Source: Caprimulgus europaeus (taxonomy: Eukaryota; Chordata; Aves; Caprimulgiformes; Caprimulgidae). Taken from it: a DNA stretch of 64,000 nt. The notes beneath the pieces were generated by a model. It saw nothing but the letters and a program-made list of their open reading frames with translations, ran no database searches and was not told where the DNA came from. The DNA lies in contig OU015532.1 in the NCBI GenBank assembly GCA_907165065.1, forward strand, positions 37,676,339 to 37,740,338. The letters are read 5' to 3'. This document shows positions 23,018 to 35,721 of this stretch, piece after piece. The position numbers and the translations under genes were made by a program. Numbering within the stretch: the stretch's first letter is position 1; the number at the start of each line of letters is the position of its first letter.

Positions 23018-26000
23018 GAAGAGCGACTGGGGAGGCTGAGGCTGGCCAGGGATGAAGCCCAGTATTTCAAGCTGGCTCTTGCGTGTTGTATTGCAGTAAC
23101 ACACAGTCGTGCTCCGATTCGTCCTTGTGCAAGCGTTTTCCATCCCTTTGGATGTGTAAAGCACTGTGCCTGATAGGGGTCACAACAAATCTGTGCATGA
23201 GATGTGGTGACTGGACTAAAATACAGGAGTAGGTCTGCCTGTGGATGAAACATGGAACCCACCCTGGTACAGCTGACTGAGCTTCCCCTTTCCAGATAGT
23301 GTCCATGGGAAAGGTGTAGGTACATTCCCAAACTGGAGGGACTCAAAGGTGTTGAGACCTCAGGTTTAACAGTCTCTCCACACACCTCACATGGAGGAAA
23401 GCTTTGACTCCTTGAAATCTTAATTCCACCATCATATCTGACCCCTGCCTCCGTACTGAGCAAAACCACACTCTCTTCAGTCCCACATCCAAAACCCCAC
23501 AATGCCCTGATAAATTTATACCTAGTAGGACCAGCTTTACGTGTGTTGGTTCCTCTGCAAGAAAACGAAGAGCTAGCAAAGGAGGGGAGAGCAGCTGGCT
23601 TTCTGATATACACATGCTTTTGTTGTCAAGCACCTCAAAAATGACCATTTAAAAGGGTAGTTTCTGGGAAAGAGGATGAGCCTCCTTCCCCATTCAGTGG
23701 AAGTGTCCATGTTTCATTTTTTCTCCATATCTTCCTATTTTTCCTTTTCAACAAACATTGTTATCTATATGCTCTAAGAATGAAAAGCAGGGTTTTCCTT
23801 GCAAATAGCAGAAGGGCTTAATCTTAGGCCATTCTTTGAAAATAATTATCTGCAGCATGCTCTGCCCCTGCTGAGAGGTATGAAATGTAGGTCTTCTCCT
23901 CGGCACCGCTGCTCAGAGCAGAGTCTAATGACATTGGATCTTTGCTCTTGAAGAACAAGCCATCTTAAATCTGGATCTTGGTCTCACTGCAAACCCTGGA
24001 AGAGAAAGAAATGCCCTGGGAGATGCTGTAAAGCCTAGATGAGTTTTTAAGTTAGCCTTCAAAGCTGATTTTCAGGAGGGTGGTGAGAGTGGCCTCGTGT
24101 GGGCCAGAGCTTGGAGGGTGCAGCTGCTGCCACTGAGGTCGGAGCACCCACCCATCTTTGGACAGAGCACATCCCAAACATAATGAGGCTACTTGTACAA
24201 CAGCCTGTAGAGACAAATGAGGATGTGACGTTTGGAAAGCAGGAGAGAGAAAATAAAGTAAAAAATAAAATTGAAATATTATATTTAAAATCCATTTTAT
24301 CCTGGATTGTCTTGAGAGGGTTACCCAAGTCACTGAGGGCTGGAAACCTGTCAGAGCACCACTGTCCTCCTGGCAAGCTGCTCCCTGGGCCTGATGATAA
24401 GGGGAACCTGGTGCCACCTTCCCCCTTGCTCTGTGCCTACTGCCCTCAGATGCCCTGGGGGTGCCAGGTAGGGAAGAGCCACCTCCCAACCCCCGGTACA
24501 GGGGCTGCTGCCTCCCAGCTGGGGCAGGCACATGGTGTGTGAGAGCCCAGTGTGTGTGTGAGGTGCTGCCATGGTGGGACCTGTGCTGGAGCTGGGACAG
24601 AGCCTGCCTGGCTGAGGAGGCTGCTCGGAGCAGGGAAGAGCCAGGCTATGGAGCAGGAAAGGCCGGGATCATGCTGATGCGTGGTGTGTAACTGCCTGCA
24701 GGCTGAGATCGCACCCCGCTGCACGTGGGGCTTTCAAACTTGGGCTATTGATATGGTTGTTTCTGTCCATATAGATTTTCATGTGCTAAAATAAGCTGTA
24801 AGTGTTCTTCAGGCCGCCATTGAGCAATAGGATTGTAATGGTTGCACAGAGGCTTTTTCATCCTCTCCCTGGAGAAAGACGTGTTGCAGCCGACACATCT
24901 GTAGAGGAATTACACGTGCAAGTAGTTGTATATTTGCTAGAGATGGCAGATTTCTTTGATCTGGCTGTGACCTTCAAACAGAAATGGTCAGGATTGTGAT
25001 GGCTCTTAGCTCCTGTGGGAGATATTTTCCTTGTCTTCAGTCAGCACCTCAGAAAGTAATGTCTGCTGCAAACTTCAGTGAGACTTGAAACTAGTCTAAG
25101 CATGTGAAATACATGTGCACACGTGTATATGCATGTAATGATATATCTGCATCTGAAAATGCTGCAGCCATGTGCTGAGCATCTCTGCAGACAGGCAAAT
25201 GTTCAAATGAAAGAGTACCACTTCTACTTGCAGTGGCTTAAGCAGTTTCTCCCATTTCTCACTCCTTTTTCTGGCTGCTGTGCTCCCACAGTGACAGCTC
25301 TTCATTGCCAAGCCTTGCATTCAGGTACCAGAGACAATTATGAGCAAAAATGAGGGGTCATTTTTTAAACAGTGAAATTCCTTACTTCATCATTCCCATC
25401 CCCACTCCTGTGTGAAAGTGGTGGAGGTCATTTTGTTCAGCACTTCTAAAGCATTCACCTTCAGAGGGGGGGGAAAAAATGTTTGTCCTAAAATGTGAAT
25501 ATTTAAAGAATATTAATCTGACCTTCCCTATTACAAATTAATCTCTATTACATTTCTTTATTATACAGTTATAAAAATGGCTTCCTAGTGGTGAGGCACC
25601 TGGCCTTTCAAGAAGAGACAAAAAAAGTCTGGGACTCTTCCACTTGAGGAAGAGAAGGCTGGTTGAGAGGACAAAAATAAAGGAGGCAGCAGATAGGGTA
25701 GATGGAGAACTGCCATGCACCAAATCCGTCTGCTCTGGGCCCAGGGGGCACTTGGTGATGTATGTAGGAGGTTCCTTTACAGCATATAAAAGATAAAGTG
25801 TTGTTGTGCAACGTGTAGCAAAGCGTTAGACCTTGGTGTCACAGGAGGCAGTGGAAGCAGATGCTGTTAACAGGTTAAGAAGGTGATTATGTAAATTTAT
25901 AGGTTCTGTTGGCATAAATGGATCTTATAGGGAATAGAAGGACTGTACTCTCCAGCATCCCGTACAAGAGGGGCAGGCATCCCAAGGAAATGTGAGAGGT

Positions 26001-29000
26001 GTGGACTGCAGGAAGGGATGAGGTTTATGAGCTTGCCCTAGACAGCATCTCTTCCAGCCACTGCTGGAGACAGGATAATAAACCATTGGTTTCCCTCCAT
26101 AAAGTATAACTTATGTTCTTGCTAACTACAGCCCAAACACTACATTTTGTATCAGTTCTTTGGGATGTTTCATAGTACATAGCCCCCAGTGTGTTCGTGG
26201 TGAGGCTGTCAGCTCGGGCACTAGCACTGGGGAGCTTGGGAGGAAAACAGTCCTCAGGTTTGCACCTCCCAATCTCCTCTCATGCTGTGGGATCTGATCT
26301 GCAGACTGGGGAGGCCCGTGTGCCTGCTAGAGGACTCAGGGCTGGAAAGGGGCTGCGAGTGCAGAGACACCAACTAGGGATGGTGCGAACTCAGCTCCCT
26401 AAAGCAAATGCCCTCAAACCCTCATCACCTCCGTCTGGAGCCAAGTGCTCCCAGCACCTTGCAGCATCAATCTTGGCCAGGCCTGCTGCCAAGGAGGTTG
26501 TGTGTACCTGTGCTGAGATCCCAGCTGCCTCCAGGTAGGTGGTTCTTGCCAGTGCTTCTCTCACCACCCTGACTGTCGTTATCCTTTTTGTGCTTCATTA
26601 ATTCTGGGTTGCAATACGGCACAGGTCAGCCTGGATTTCTCATCCTCCCATGCTGCCTCAGTGCTCAACCCCAACGTGGGAGAGAAACACCGAACACTAA
26701 TACTGAAACCCTGACAAAATGAATGAGAAGAGCTGAGGAGGGGTAGGTAGGTCACATGCAGGCTGCTGGCCTGTCCTGCCACCGCCAGAGGCTGGAGCTA
26801 TGCAGGGATTTGCTTGCCAAGTCTTGCCAGGCAGAGCTGCCACTGCTGAGGATTACTCACCCCAAACAACCAGACCTGTGTGATCCCAGGGCAAGGGGTT
26901 CCCATGCTGGGTGACTTTATAAAGTCATGAGTTAGAGCAGTGTTTCTGGAAGCTTAGCAATACCTGGCTTCTTGTTTACAGCGATGGCAGTGGAAAGGGA
27001 CGCTGCCAGACGCAGACTGTGCACCTTATCCTGAAATCAGAAATAGATGTTTGTGCATTGCCCCATGGAGCACCCTGGTGCCTTCCAGACTGATGTTGCT
27101 GCTTGCTGGCCTGCTGCAGGTCAGCAGTTTGTTCTGATTGTAGTTCCACCAGGGCTATAATTTCAATAAATATTTTTACCATCCTTGAAGTCCTCTTCTC
27201 CCACCTCCTTGGGAGTAAAGATGTTCCACTATAATGCAGATGGAAAAGGCAGAAAATGATTAATCTTCAGCATTGTGTTGATCTGCCTGGAATGTGAATA
27301 GGGACATTACAGGGATGCCTGATGTCCTCTGGACTCCAACATCTTCTCTGACGTTCTTGTACACTCCAGTTGCCACCTGGAGACAGGTCTAGATCCCAGC
27401 AGGCAGAGTTTACAGGATCAGCCTGGCCGTGGGGGCACTGAAATGTCTCTGGAGTTGACAGATCCATGGCTCCTATTTCAGGCCTCCCTTCAGCCTGGAG
27501 TTTCTCACGCTTACTGCCAGGGCTGGGAAGTTTTGGAAAGTTTTCAATTAATAATCTAGGCTATTTTGAGTGATAGAGCTTCAAAAATAAATACATTGCT
27601 GTGACTTTTGGGAAAGTTAAACATTTTCCATTGCACTCAAATCCAGTCTGCTGTGCAGGATGCGAGCCCCTTTTATGGGATGTGTGAGAAACTGGGTAGG
27701 ATATTTTTCACAGGTTATTTCCCAGACTGTCATGTTTTCACATGGAATTCCTCTGTAGTGGAAGACAGGAGTTTCATCATTTTGCCAGACGAGCATTTCA
27801 AGCTGCTTCTGCTTTGCAGCCAAGAGGACTGTTAGGAGCACTAACCTGGTAGCTACATTGAGCTGTAAAAGATTTGAATTTCCATGAGGATTAAATTCAG
27901 GTCACAGTCAGTGCTGTGATGGGATGCCAATAAAGGAGAGCAAATTGTCATTGCATTGTAATAAAAAGATTTTATTGTTAATTAATTCTGAGCACCAGAA
28001 AAGTGTTATGTGCTTTACCATAAAGGTGGGAAATAAATCCCTGTCCTGGAAAAGATGCAGCAAGGAAGAGGAGCAAATCCAGGATGAGAAAAGGAGATAA
28101 GAGAAGTGGTAGGAGAGAGAATGAGAATTTCTATCATCAGGCTCAAAAAGTGAATCAGGTTGATTATAAGTGGGTGTTCTAGGTAGTAAGTTGTATTAAT
28201 ATGTAATTTTTACTATGTAAATATTCTGTTTCTACAGTTTTAAAAGGTTGCATGATAGGTGCATGAATTTAGAGCATTTTTTTGTGCTGTGGATAGCTCC
28301 TGCCTGATAACTCCACTCCTCACTAAGGCTGCAGCTAGTCTCGTGGAGGTAGCCAGTTCCTGCAGTGGTGACCAGGTGGGCTACCTGGCTCAGAGAGGGC
28401 TGATGGCACCACCTCCCAGGGTGGGGAGGGGGTCTCCTGAGTCCTGGCCAACCATCTCTGAAGACTTTCTTGGCTCCTCCACATGGCCAAAGGAGATTAA
28501 TCTTGCCACTGTTTGCCTTTCAGCAGATGTTTTTCTCTTCATACTTGAAGAGCACAAATGCAATGTGGAACTGTTAATTACAGCTTATTGGGAATTCTTC
28601 TCCACACTCTCATTTTCATTAAGAAATATGCTCATGAAAATAATCTTAAGGTTACAGTGACCTTAAATAGCACTTAAAAGAATGTTTAACTGCACAATTT
28701 AAAGCAATTGAAATCCTGGTTCCCAGTTAGCTATATGGCTTAACCTGGCCCTCAGCCACTCCCCTCCACCACCTCACTGTTTGTGTGCTGGCCAGAAACA
28801 ATGACCCAGAAGGTATTTCTGTCCTGGTCAGCACATATGCCACCCTAGGCAGCTTCTCTTCTGTTAAATGCAGAACTAATTGGCATCATCCCTCAGTGCC
28901 TGTTCCAAGTGGGCATCAGGATAAATTGAGGATGGAGCCACTCCCAGGAGAGTGATTTGTCTGCCTGTCCTTTTTATGATGCTAGTGGCCCTGGCATTGG

Positions 29001-32000
29001 TGGTGAAGGGCTGGAGACTGCCTGAGCAGTACCTAGCTCTAGGCAGGGCATGGTCAAGACAAGCTGTTGGACTTCTGGCACACCTTGTAGTTTCCCAGTG
29101 GTGACAGAGGCCAAGGATGTGGAGGATGATATATGACCTGAGGCAGAGCAACATGTATTTTCAGAAGCCCACACACATACCCACACCCTCTGACCAGCAT
29201 GAGAAAGCTTTTTCAGACAAGTAAGAGTATTTCAGGCAGTTCAGGAATTTGGCCAATGTAGATGAGTAACACAGATAACATTTTAATTTTTATTTTTATT
29301 TTCTTTTCAATAACCATGCCAATGGAGGATGGTGGCACACACTTTGCCATCTTGGTGTTACAGTACGGATAAACACGTCTTGGAGGCTTGCAGGGGGGTG
29401 ATTTAGAGCTGGATGAAGAGCACAGTGAGATGCTATGGTCAGACCATCAGAGTGGCCTTTCAGCCCTTATGGGGAAAGGACTTCATGGCTCTTACCATGA
29501 ACTGACAAACACTTCCCCTTCTCCCTCCTTTCCTGGAGTTTTACTGGATTGAAATCAAGGCCAAGCTCTGAATTTTCTCCCTTCAAGAGGTAAATTGCTT
29601 TCACCTACTCCAGTATGAGTTTTGACCCTGCTCAAGAGGAGACCAGGAGCTTCATCAGGGAGACCAAGTGTCCAGCCCAGGGATAGGCTGGAGGATGAGG
29701 AAAGAGCCACTTGATGGCAGCAAGGTCAGAGAAAACCATCCTGAGATATCTCACCTTCTCCTCCCAGACACCCTTGCTCTGCCAGCACAGAAGGAGCTCT
29801 CTGAGGAATGATCTCTTGTGCAAAATCCCTGAACTGAGGCTGCCCCTCCTTTGCATAACTTAGCTGGGAGCCATGGCAGAAGCTTAGCTAAGAAAAGTAT
29901 CAGAGCTGTCTCAGCTGTGTGTATGGATGGGCTCTGTACTCGTGTGTGTGGATGAGCTTTGCAGTGAGGATTAAAAGAAGGAGCTCCTGTGGCTGAAGGG
30001 CTAGAGAGAGCTAAGCTGTGTTTGTGTCATTCTCCCTTTTGGCTTCAAAGTACCTGACTTTCTGGATCCTCAGCCTGTAGCACATGCAGCGAGCAGGCAG
30101 GAGCCCAGGTAGGTGCGTGGTACTTTGATGCAAGGTGGAATGTGGCTCCTGGCCAGCCACGGGCAAGCAGAGCTGCCTTTCCCTGAGCAAGTCATCTTGG
30201 CCCAGCAGATTAACATGCCACTCTCGTTTCTCCCAGCTGACTGCTCGCCTGGCTGCCACGGTGACTGCTGGTGGAAGCTCCCAGGCAGGGCAGTGTCTCC
30301 TGCCAGCCCAAAGCAATGAAGCCTCTCTGTCTGGCAAGGGTACAGCTGCACATCCCATCATTGTGTGACCGGCTCCAGCCCCTGAGCCCTAATGCTGGTT
30401 TTCTTTAAATGTTTTTAGCTAAACTCAGGGGGGCTGTTCCCAGAGACTAGACAGACCTTGTGTTCATGTTTCAGATGGCACTTCCATGCATAGAGCCCAC
30501 AAAAATAGTGGACCTGATTTCTCAGATCACAGTAGTGCTAAGAAACACCTTTTGGTGCTCTCCAGATGTTTCATAGTTGAAAGCTCAGCTACATTTTGTG
30601 TCAGTTGACTGCAAAAACATGCATTTTGTCTCACCATAACTATAAAGCAGCCACACTTCACTTTTTCTAAAGACCAGTCTGGAGGATGCTTGTCTTTTCT
30701 TCCCCTGCAACAAAGATCATCTCAGTTTTATGGGGAAAATGTGGGACACCAGATCTGCTCTCCTAGATGTTGTTGCTGTCAGCCAAAGACACCAAACTGG
30801 CTTTTTGAGAGCCCTTTTTAGTATTCATGGGCCTCAGAGATCTCTTTGCATTTAAGATGATGTTGATTAGGGCCTTGATGATTATAAATAAAATAAAGTT
30901 CTTAATCCCCTACATAAATTTCCTCCATGTACCCAGTCATGTTCCTCTCTCTCCTTTCTGCATCCTTTTGCTAAAGAATTAGCCACCTGGATTGTCAAGG
31001 GGTCCATTGTGCTATTCTGCTGTACAAAGGTTGTCACAAAATAAGGGAAGACTTAGAATCTCTAACATGGAAGTAACAGCTACAGAAAAAGCTGAAAAAG
31101 AACAAATTTGGTGGTAATACCTCATAATTTTGCTGTGAAGTTTGTATAATCTTGATTTGTTTAGTTTATTATATTATGTTTCTCAGGTCACTTCTCTTAG
31201 GGCATTTATTGAATTAGCTGATGCTTTTGCCAAGATCAGCAGTGAAGTATTATCACTGTTAATATTCACTGTATGTCTACATTGCAGGTTATGTTGAGTA
31301 GAGATCTCCATGCCAGACTGCTTCAGTTACTTTTGTTATGTCTGATGAAGCTGGCTCTAACGTCTGTATGCAACATTGCAGCTAACAGTATAGCTATACT
31401 TGAACGGTTTATATTGTCAGAGATCCCAGCAGAAACATAAGGTTATACATGTACTGTCTTTTAAAAGAAAGATGAGATTCTGGAGCAAAGCTCTGCAGTC
31501 AGAGGTGAAATAATTGCAAATTCTGGCTGCAGAACACCTTGGGTACGAAGAGCTTGGACCTGGGAGCCAGTCATCCTGCAGTGAGGCAGAAGATGAAACA
31601 TCACTGTGGAGATGCTTTCAAAGGGTGTGGAAGGCTGCTGCTGCACAAGTCCATGCCTTTTCTGCTGGAGCTGTGCTAGAGGTCACGTCTCCCTCAGGTC
31701 AGCCAGCTCTAGTGCCCTATCAGCACTCCCTAACCCTTTCCAGTAAAAACAGGTCCCAAAGCTTAGGCAACGTAAATAATGAGTCTCTGCAAATCTGCCT
31801 TACCTGTGGTGAGCTGGTACCTGCGGGCAAGTGTGAGCTGCTCCACCCACAGCTCCAGCAGTGGGTAACTCGGGGCTCCTGCTGTCCCTTGGCTGGGCTG
31901 GGGACTAGAGGCAGGGCTCTGCTGCCCCCCCCGCGCCCTGGCTGTGTTTCTGCAAGAGCAACCTGTGCGCCCTGCACCGACTCCTGCAGGGAGGAGGGAG

Positions 32001-34640
32001 TAAAAGTGACTTTCTCCTGGGAGAAAGACCCTTAGAATTTCACCTTGTCCTTCCTACATCAGAGCTGACTTCTGCTTGGGGCTCTGCTGAAGCTTGCCTA
32101 CAGAACTCTGCTTGTTTCTGACACTTACCTACAGGCCATGCCTTGAAAGGAGGAGTCTTCAAATGAAAGGGTTAAATTACCTGGGTTGTGTTTTGCTTGT
32201 AATTAATGAATTGATTTAATGAAGGAAAGCACTGATTCTGCACCTCACTCATGTAAGTTGTCAGCAGGCCACATTACCCAGGTATTTCAAGCAAACTTGG
32301 AGTTTTTAGTTTCTGTGTGCTGCTGCAGTTGCTCTGGGAATAACAGGACGTAATGGGGGCAGAATAGCAAAGAGGGCTCGGCGCTGTGTTTTGCAGGCAT
32401 GAGGAAGCCTCATGCTGGGGAGCCTCCTCTTCAGGAACACGAGCTGACACATGCCAGAGAGCACCCACGGGCATGCACTCAGCTTGTGTGTAAGGTGCTT
32501 CCAGCGCCGAGGGCCAGCTGGGTGCAGGCAGCTGCCTGCTGAGCTCCGCTGCGCCAAGTGCCACCCTGTACGGCTCTCTGCACTGGTGCACAGGGGTTAA
32601 GTGCCAACACAGCCGAGATCTCTGCTGACAGGTTCCCCTGGGCAGTGATTGCAGCTCTGAAACAGCAGTGACCAGATTACTCTGCTCCCTTGCTCACCTG
32701 GCAGTGCTTTGCACCCACAGCATAGGGGCGGATGGCTGCTCCTGGGAGGGGGAGACTTGGGGTCAGCCCTACGAGTGCAAACCTGCACTGTAGTATGCAC
32801 AAGGTGCTGGGATTTATTAGCAGATGGCAAATGTGAGACTGCACTTGCAAAACTCAAGTGGTAGTGCTGTGAAAATATAGGTCTCCTCTGACCCTTGTCC
32901 TCCATAGGGAATAAACAGCAAGGCATCTTTGCCCAGAAGGTGGTATCTGCTCTGGAAAGTGAAGAGTGCTTAAAATGAAGTTGTCCCTGGAGAATCTGAA
33001 TCTGAAGAGCCAGGGAGCTAGGTTTCTTCTGAGCTGAAAAGAGGAGATGCTGGGCTGACTTTTCAGGTCTGTTAGAGGCTTGGCTGAGGCTGAGATGCCT
33101 GTGGTGGGGGGGATCACCATCAGGATGATGGTGGGAAGTGGTGAAATGGGGTGAGGGGAGGCAAGGGTGACAGCATGGCAGTTTGTAGGGTGCGTTAGCA
33201 GTGAGGGCACCAGAGGAAGAAAATGAAGAGCTGCATTGGAAAGGGGAAGTAACATGCTTGGAAAGGCAGGAGAAGGCAGTCTGTTCAGTTCAAGTATCAG
33301 GGCAGAGGGTTTTCTCCTACTTCACACACATTTCTCTGTTGCTATTTGAGTGATTTACATTTTTTTAGTGAATCTCACAAGATGGTGAGAAAAGACTATG
33401 AAGGAATCAAGCAAAGCCTGGGATGATCTGCACAGTGGTGAAAGAGGAGACAGTGTGTGGGGCTGGCTCTGTTGTCACAGGGACATGTCTTTCTCCCATA
33501 TCTTTCCCTTTTCTGAACCCTAGATATGCTTCCTCTGCCTCTCTTCATGTTCCTCTGCAACCCAGGCAGCCGCTTGATCCAAACCCACATAGGAGAGCAG
33601 CTGCCCTTTTTTTTTTTTGTAGGACTGAGAAGACAGAAAACAGTGGGACCCCAGCTTCCAAAGGTTACTTGTACCACTGGGGCGGATGTGGACTGGGCAG
33701 CTTGGACTAATTGTGTTTTTCTTGATCCCTTGGAGGACTTTGTTTTTACCTTGAATGTCTCAAACTTCCCCTTGCCACTGGCAATGACCGCCTGGCCTGG
33801 GAAGCTGTGGGTGGTTGATTAATTATTGGGAAAGGTACCTGGGAGGATGTAAGATGCTTTGTAACACCTTTCTGCATCAGGAGTGCAGTGTGTTTTGCAG
33901 GGAGGTTGGTGTGGAGCTATGTTGATGTCCTGGGAAGTGGTGGTCGTAGTAATGGCTTTCTGCCCTGAGTGCTAGCCCAGTACGAGTCTGACAGATGAAT
34001 TCTGTACTGTGCTGTGCTTCAGGAAAGAAGCAATGTGGACGAAAGCCTGAAAGGGCAATTTAGCAGGGTAGGTTGTAACTACATTTAGAGGGATTTGTCC
34101 AGGAAGCTGGTAGGCAAAAAGTCATTTGGAAGCCTTGCTGCCATTTTCCATACCGCAATCCAAATCCTCTAATCCCCTTGTCAGGTGCCTTGGAGGCACC
34201 CACGTTTTCTCAGCATGTGTCTTCACTGGTAGAGTTTTCTCAGTACTTCCTCCTGCTTTCTCAAACCCTGAAGCCCCAGTTGCACAGCAGCTGCACTGTG
34301 CCTGTACCTAGCTAGGTTTCACAAGCTGGATAGTCTGTTGCCTAAGATGCCTGCAGGGCTGGATTCGGTGAGCTTTTTACCGCTACAGCTTTGGAAATGC
34401 CCTGTAACATGGAATTGTATCATTGTACCCCTCTACCACCATGCTTCCCCTCCCACAGGGCTCAAAAGGCCTTGTGGCCATAGCGCTCACCCAGTCGCCC
34501 AGCCCTTGGGCCAGTGTGTGGCTGCTGGGTGGTTGTGCGTAACAGCCATGGGGGCAGGGGCTCAGGCAGCTCCATTGCCAGCCCAACAGCCTTGCTCCTG
34601 TGAACTGCTGCGGTGCGAGATGCCTCCAGGGATGTGCCCA
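23018..34640. other. Intergenic DNA between EXD2 and GALNT16, part 2
   Basis: No gene is supported. Open frames such as 23005-23613 (minus), 24052-24531 (minus) and 31514-32035 (plus) have no recognisable domain and overlap frames on other strands. An AT-rich block at about 28540-28730 has the look of a conserved non-coding element but conservation was not tested. GC content rises towards 34.6 kb. Confidence 0.55.
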
Positions 34641-35230
34641 CCTCCATGGAGTCGGTGCCTAGATCCTGTGTGCCATGGGGTGCCGCGCTGTGCTCACCGC
34701 TCACCCGCCCTGTGGCCAAGAGTGCCCTGTGGCGCTGGGGCCACCGATGGCAGGGCGCCGAGCTAGGGGAGCAGGAGGGCGGGCTGCTGTGTCACCCGCC
34801 TCCCAGGAGCTGCCTCCTGGGGCCGAGCCCGTGTCACCCGCTCCCCCCACAGAGGTCCTGCCGCCACATCGGTGCACCAGGCTACCCAGGTGCTGCCCCT
34901 TCCCCGCTCCAGCCGGAGAGCCGGGCGCATCCTCAGCGGCTCCCCCGCAGGCAGCCGCCTCGCCTCGGCCGCCCGCTTCCCCGCCGACCGGACCGGGGCG
35001 GGAGGAGGCGGCAGAAGAGGAGGAGGCGCAGAGCCCTCCGCCCCCTGCGGCGGCGCGGGGGGCGCGGCGTTAGGACCCGGCGGCGGCAGCTGGGCGGTGC
35101 GGGGCCGGGGCCGGAGCGGTGCGGAGGGAGCCGCCGCCACCGCCTCTCTCCTCCTCCTCCCCCCTCCTTCCCTCCCGCAGCCGCCTCAGCCCGTCGAGGC
35201 AGCGCTCCCAGGCTGCCCCGGGCGCTCGGC

Positions 35231-35410
35231 ATGCGGAGGCTCAGGGCCAATGCCATCGCCATCCTGACCGTCGCCTGGATCCTGGGCACTTTCTACTACT
35301 TATGGCAGGACAACAAGCCCCGTTCGGCGGCCGCCGGCAGCGCCCGCAGTGGGCAGAGGGCGGGCGGGCGGCCGGAGCTCCGCCGGGAGGAGAGGACCGT
35401 CCCCCTCGTC
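35231..35410 (+). CDS. GALNT16: GALNT16 exon 1: polypeptide N-acetylgalactosaminyltransferase 16, N-terminus (partial)
   Basis: The first 60 codons of GALNT16, ending in phase 0 at donor GTGAGT (35411). The family transfers GalNAc from UDP-GalNAc to Ser/Thr, starting mucin-type O-glycans in the Golgi lumen. The visible protein is a short basic cytosolic tail (MRRLRAN), a signal-anchor segment at about residues 8-26 (AIAILTVAWILGTFYYLWQ) and the start of the luminal stem, rich in Ala/Gly/Arg and ending ERTVPLV. The anchor matches the mammalian GALNT16 N-terminus almost exactly. The Ala/Gly/Arg stem is less conserved and is biased by the GC-rich island. The catalytic and lectin domains lie beyond the window. 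The start context GGCATGC has G at -3. Confidence 0.95.
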
Positions 35411-35465
35411 GTGAGTGAGCGGCGGCCGCCCCGCGTCCCGCCCTGCCGCGGCGCGGAGGATGCCC

Positions 35466-35493
35466 GGGAAGCCGGGGCGGGGGGCGAGTGGGG
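35466..35493 (+). other. G-quadruplex motif just inside GALNT16 intron 1
   Basis: Four G runs (3, 4, 6 and 4 long) separated by loops of 5, 1 and 5 nt on the plus (coding) strand, 56 bp after the exon 1 donor. The motif is seen in the sequence; folding and any effect on promoter-proximal transcription are inference. Confidence 0.6.
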
Positions 35494-35683
35494 CTGCGCG
35501 GTGCCTTCGGGCGGCTTTGCATCGATTTTAGCATTCGTGCTTGTCACCATGGCAGCCGTTACACGCGGGGAGCGGGGCGGGCAGAGCTCGGGGGAACGGA
35601 GTGATGCCGTGGGGAAAGTGTTTGCGAGTTGTCGCGGCCGGCTGGGCCGGGAGCGGCTGCCCTCGGCTCAGCGAGAGGATGGG

Positions 35684-35721
35684 TGAAACAGCTGGAGGGG
35701 TCTGAAACAGCTGGAGGGGTC
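35684..35721 (+). repeat. Tandem duplication, 2 x 19 bp
   Basis: TGAAACAGCTGGAGGGGTC occurs twice in direct, perfect succession at the downstream edge of the CpG island. It is likely a recent slippage or small duplication. A CA/CG simple repeat (about 35745-35762) lies close by. Confidence 0.9.

Larger units (their letters stand above)
34880..35660. promoter_or_regulatory. GALNT16: CpG island / promoter of GALNT16
   Basis: Dense CpG and GC-rich sequence surrounds GALNT16 exon 1. A GC-box (GGGGCGGG) sits at 34995-35002, there is a CT-rich block at about 35143-35180, and no TATA box is visible, as expected for a CpG-island promoter. No ATG occurs on the plus strand from about 34880 to the start codon at 35231. 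The transcription start is probably within 34.9-35.15 kb (inference). Confidence 0.8.

Noticed and set aside
23005..23613. 202-codon minus-strand frame next to a CR1
   Set aside because: Low-complexity, unrecognised protein that partly enters the CR1 fragment. Overlapping frames on the same strand argue for chance.
31514..32035. 173-codon plus-strand frame in intergenic DNA
   Set aside because: No recognisable domain, no ATG at the frame's first codon, no splice context, and an overlapping minus-strand frame.
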